A stretch of DNA of 64,000 nucleotides, taken from assembly GCA_009363175.1 (NCBI GenBank), contig CP045205.1:3844001-3908000 (forward strand), in the 5' to 3' direction. The first letter of the stretch is position 1, and every line of letters starts with the position of its first letter. Below are positions 63,319-64,000 of this stretch, piece by piece. This DNA comes from Citrobacter telavivensis. Lineage in GTDB: Bacteria > Pseudomonadota > Gammaproteobacteria > Enterobacterales > Enterobacteriaceae. The notes below the pieces were generated by a model. It ran no database searches and was not told where the DNA came from. It was given only the letters and a program-made list of their open reading frames with translations. Made by a program: the position numbers and the translations under genes.

Positions 63319-64000
63319 CTACTCCTCCGTCATCCGCGCGTACTCGTCCGTCAGGAAATCCACCAGCGCTCTCACCGACGGCAGCAATCCCCTGCGTGAA
63401 GGAAAAACCGCATGAATCACCTCTCTTCGGGGTTCCCATCCTTCCAGTAACGAAACCAGTTCACCCGCCGCCAGCTGTTCTTTGACCATTAAGATGGGAA
63501 GCTGTACGGCACCGACGCCGGCGATAGCCGCCTCACGCAATACCAACATATCAGTCGTGATAAATCGCGGGGTAAAGTGTACTTCCGCTCTGGCCCCTTG
63601 TGGACCGTACAACTCCCAGCGATGAATATGCTTTCCGGATGCCAGACTCAGTCCGGGCCAGCGGCTTAATTCCGCCGGTGATGCAGGGACACCCATGCGT
63701 GCGATCAATGCCGGACTGGCAAATAACCGGTGTGCGCGGTCAGCAAGAACCCGCATAACCAGATCGCTGTCCTCAATCGGGCGCGGTCGTACTCTGATAG
63801 CAATATCAACGCCTTCACCCACCACATCAACACGACGATTCGTCGCTTCGAGTTGCAGCGTGACATCGGGATAGCGTGCCATAAATTTCGCCAGCATCGG
63901 CCCCACGTGAACGTGGAGCAGCGTGACCGGACACGTCAGCTTCACCACGCCACGAGGTTCGACCTGCAATGCGGCAATCGCATCCTGCGCCGCCTGTGCT
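63319..64000 (-). CDS. LysR-type transcriptional regulator, C-terminal part
   Basis: The frame runs to the window edge (upstream codons AQAAQDAIAAL), so the N-terminal helix-turn-helix lies outside; about 226 residues of a roughly 300-residue protein are seen. The effector-binding domain is typical: GVVKLTCPVTLLHVHVGPML, then a DVTLQLEATNRRVDVVGEGVD block. The TTG at 63969 is internal. Target genes and inducer are unknown. In E. coli I recall the tRNA gene serW and clpA next to infA, not a LysR gene, so this is probably an accessory insertion. Confidence 0.88.
   Translation of the reverse strand, partial: AQAAQDAIAALQVEPRGVVKLTCPVTLLHVHVGPMLAKFMARYPDVTLQLEATNRRVDVVGEGVDIAIRVRPRPIEDSDLVMRVLADRAHRLFASPALIARMGVPASPAELSRWPGLSLASGKHIHRWELYGPQGARAEVHFTPRFITTDMLVLREAAIAGVGAVQLPILMVKEQLAAGELVSLLEGWEPRREVIHAVFPSRRGLLPSVRALVDFLTDEYARMTEE

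Overview
The window is a 64 kb stretch of enterobacterial chromosome. Gene content and order match the E. coli K-12 asnS-to-infA region (centisome ~20-21) almost gene for gene, read in the opposite orientation. Protein sequences are close to, but distinct from, those I recall for E. coli and Salmonella. OmpF is E. coli-like, and ERIC and REP repeats are present. I would place it near Citrobacter, but genus is an inference from remembered sequences.

Layout. 1-7.5 kb: asnS (5' end cut off), ompF with an OmpR-type promoter, aspC, then gloC, mepK and ldtD. 7.7-15 kb: the mukF-mukE-mukB condensin operon preceded by cmoM, with elyC divergent. 15.8-24.2 kb: ycbJ, kdsB, ycaR, ycaQ, and the lipid A operon comEC-msbA-lpxK. 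24.3-29.9 kb: serC-aroA, cmk, rpsA and ihfB, all leftward. 30-37.4 kb: ycaP, ycaO, and the anaerobic formate genes focA-pflB-pflA; an ERIC element sits between focA and pflB. 37.4-42.2 kb: an accessory locus where E. coli K-12 has ycaK-ycaN-ycaM. It holds an RpiR-type regulator divergent from an ascorbate-type PTS (IIB, IIC, IIA) and a two-subunit transketolase. 42.5-48.5 kb: ycaD, ycaC and dmsABC. 48.7-56.9 kb: serS, rarA, lolA, ftsK, lrp. 57.4-63.3 kb: trxB, cydD-cydC, aat, infA. The right edge holds the C-terminal part of a LysR regulator, which I do not recall beside infA in E. coli.

How the genes work together. Most are housekeeping: tRNA charging (asnS, serS), translation (rpsA, infA), chromosome organisation and division (mukFEB, ihfB, ftsK), envelope building (kdsB, lpxK, msbA, lolA, mepK, ldtD, elyC), and amino-acid and nucleotide synthesis (aspC, serC, aroA, cmk). 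A second theme is life without oxygen: focA-pflBA, dmsABC, and cydDC for cytochrome bd assembly.

The best candidate for an undescribed system is the PTS/split-transketolase locus. It encodes uptake, phosphorylation and cleavage with no isomerase, dehydrogenase or kinase. This suggests that its phosphorylated import product is itself a transketolase donor. Other points of interest are the ERIC insertion, a six-copy 39-bp repeat in ftsK, dyads in the ycaD-ycaC and rpiR-PTS control regions, a NarL-like site upstream of dmsA, and the altered kinase motif of YcbJ. No tRNA, rRNA, CRISPR array, insertion sequence or prophage gene was found.
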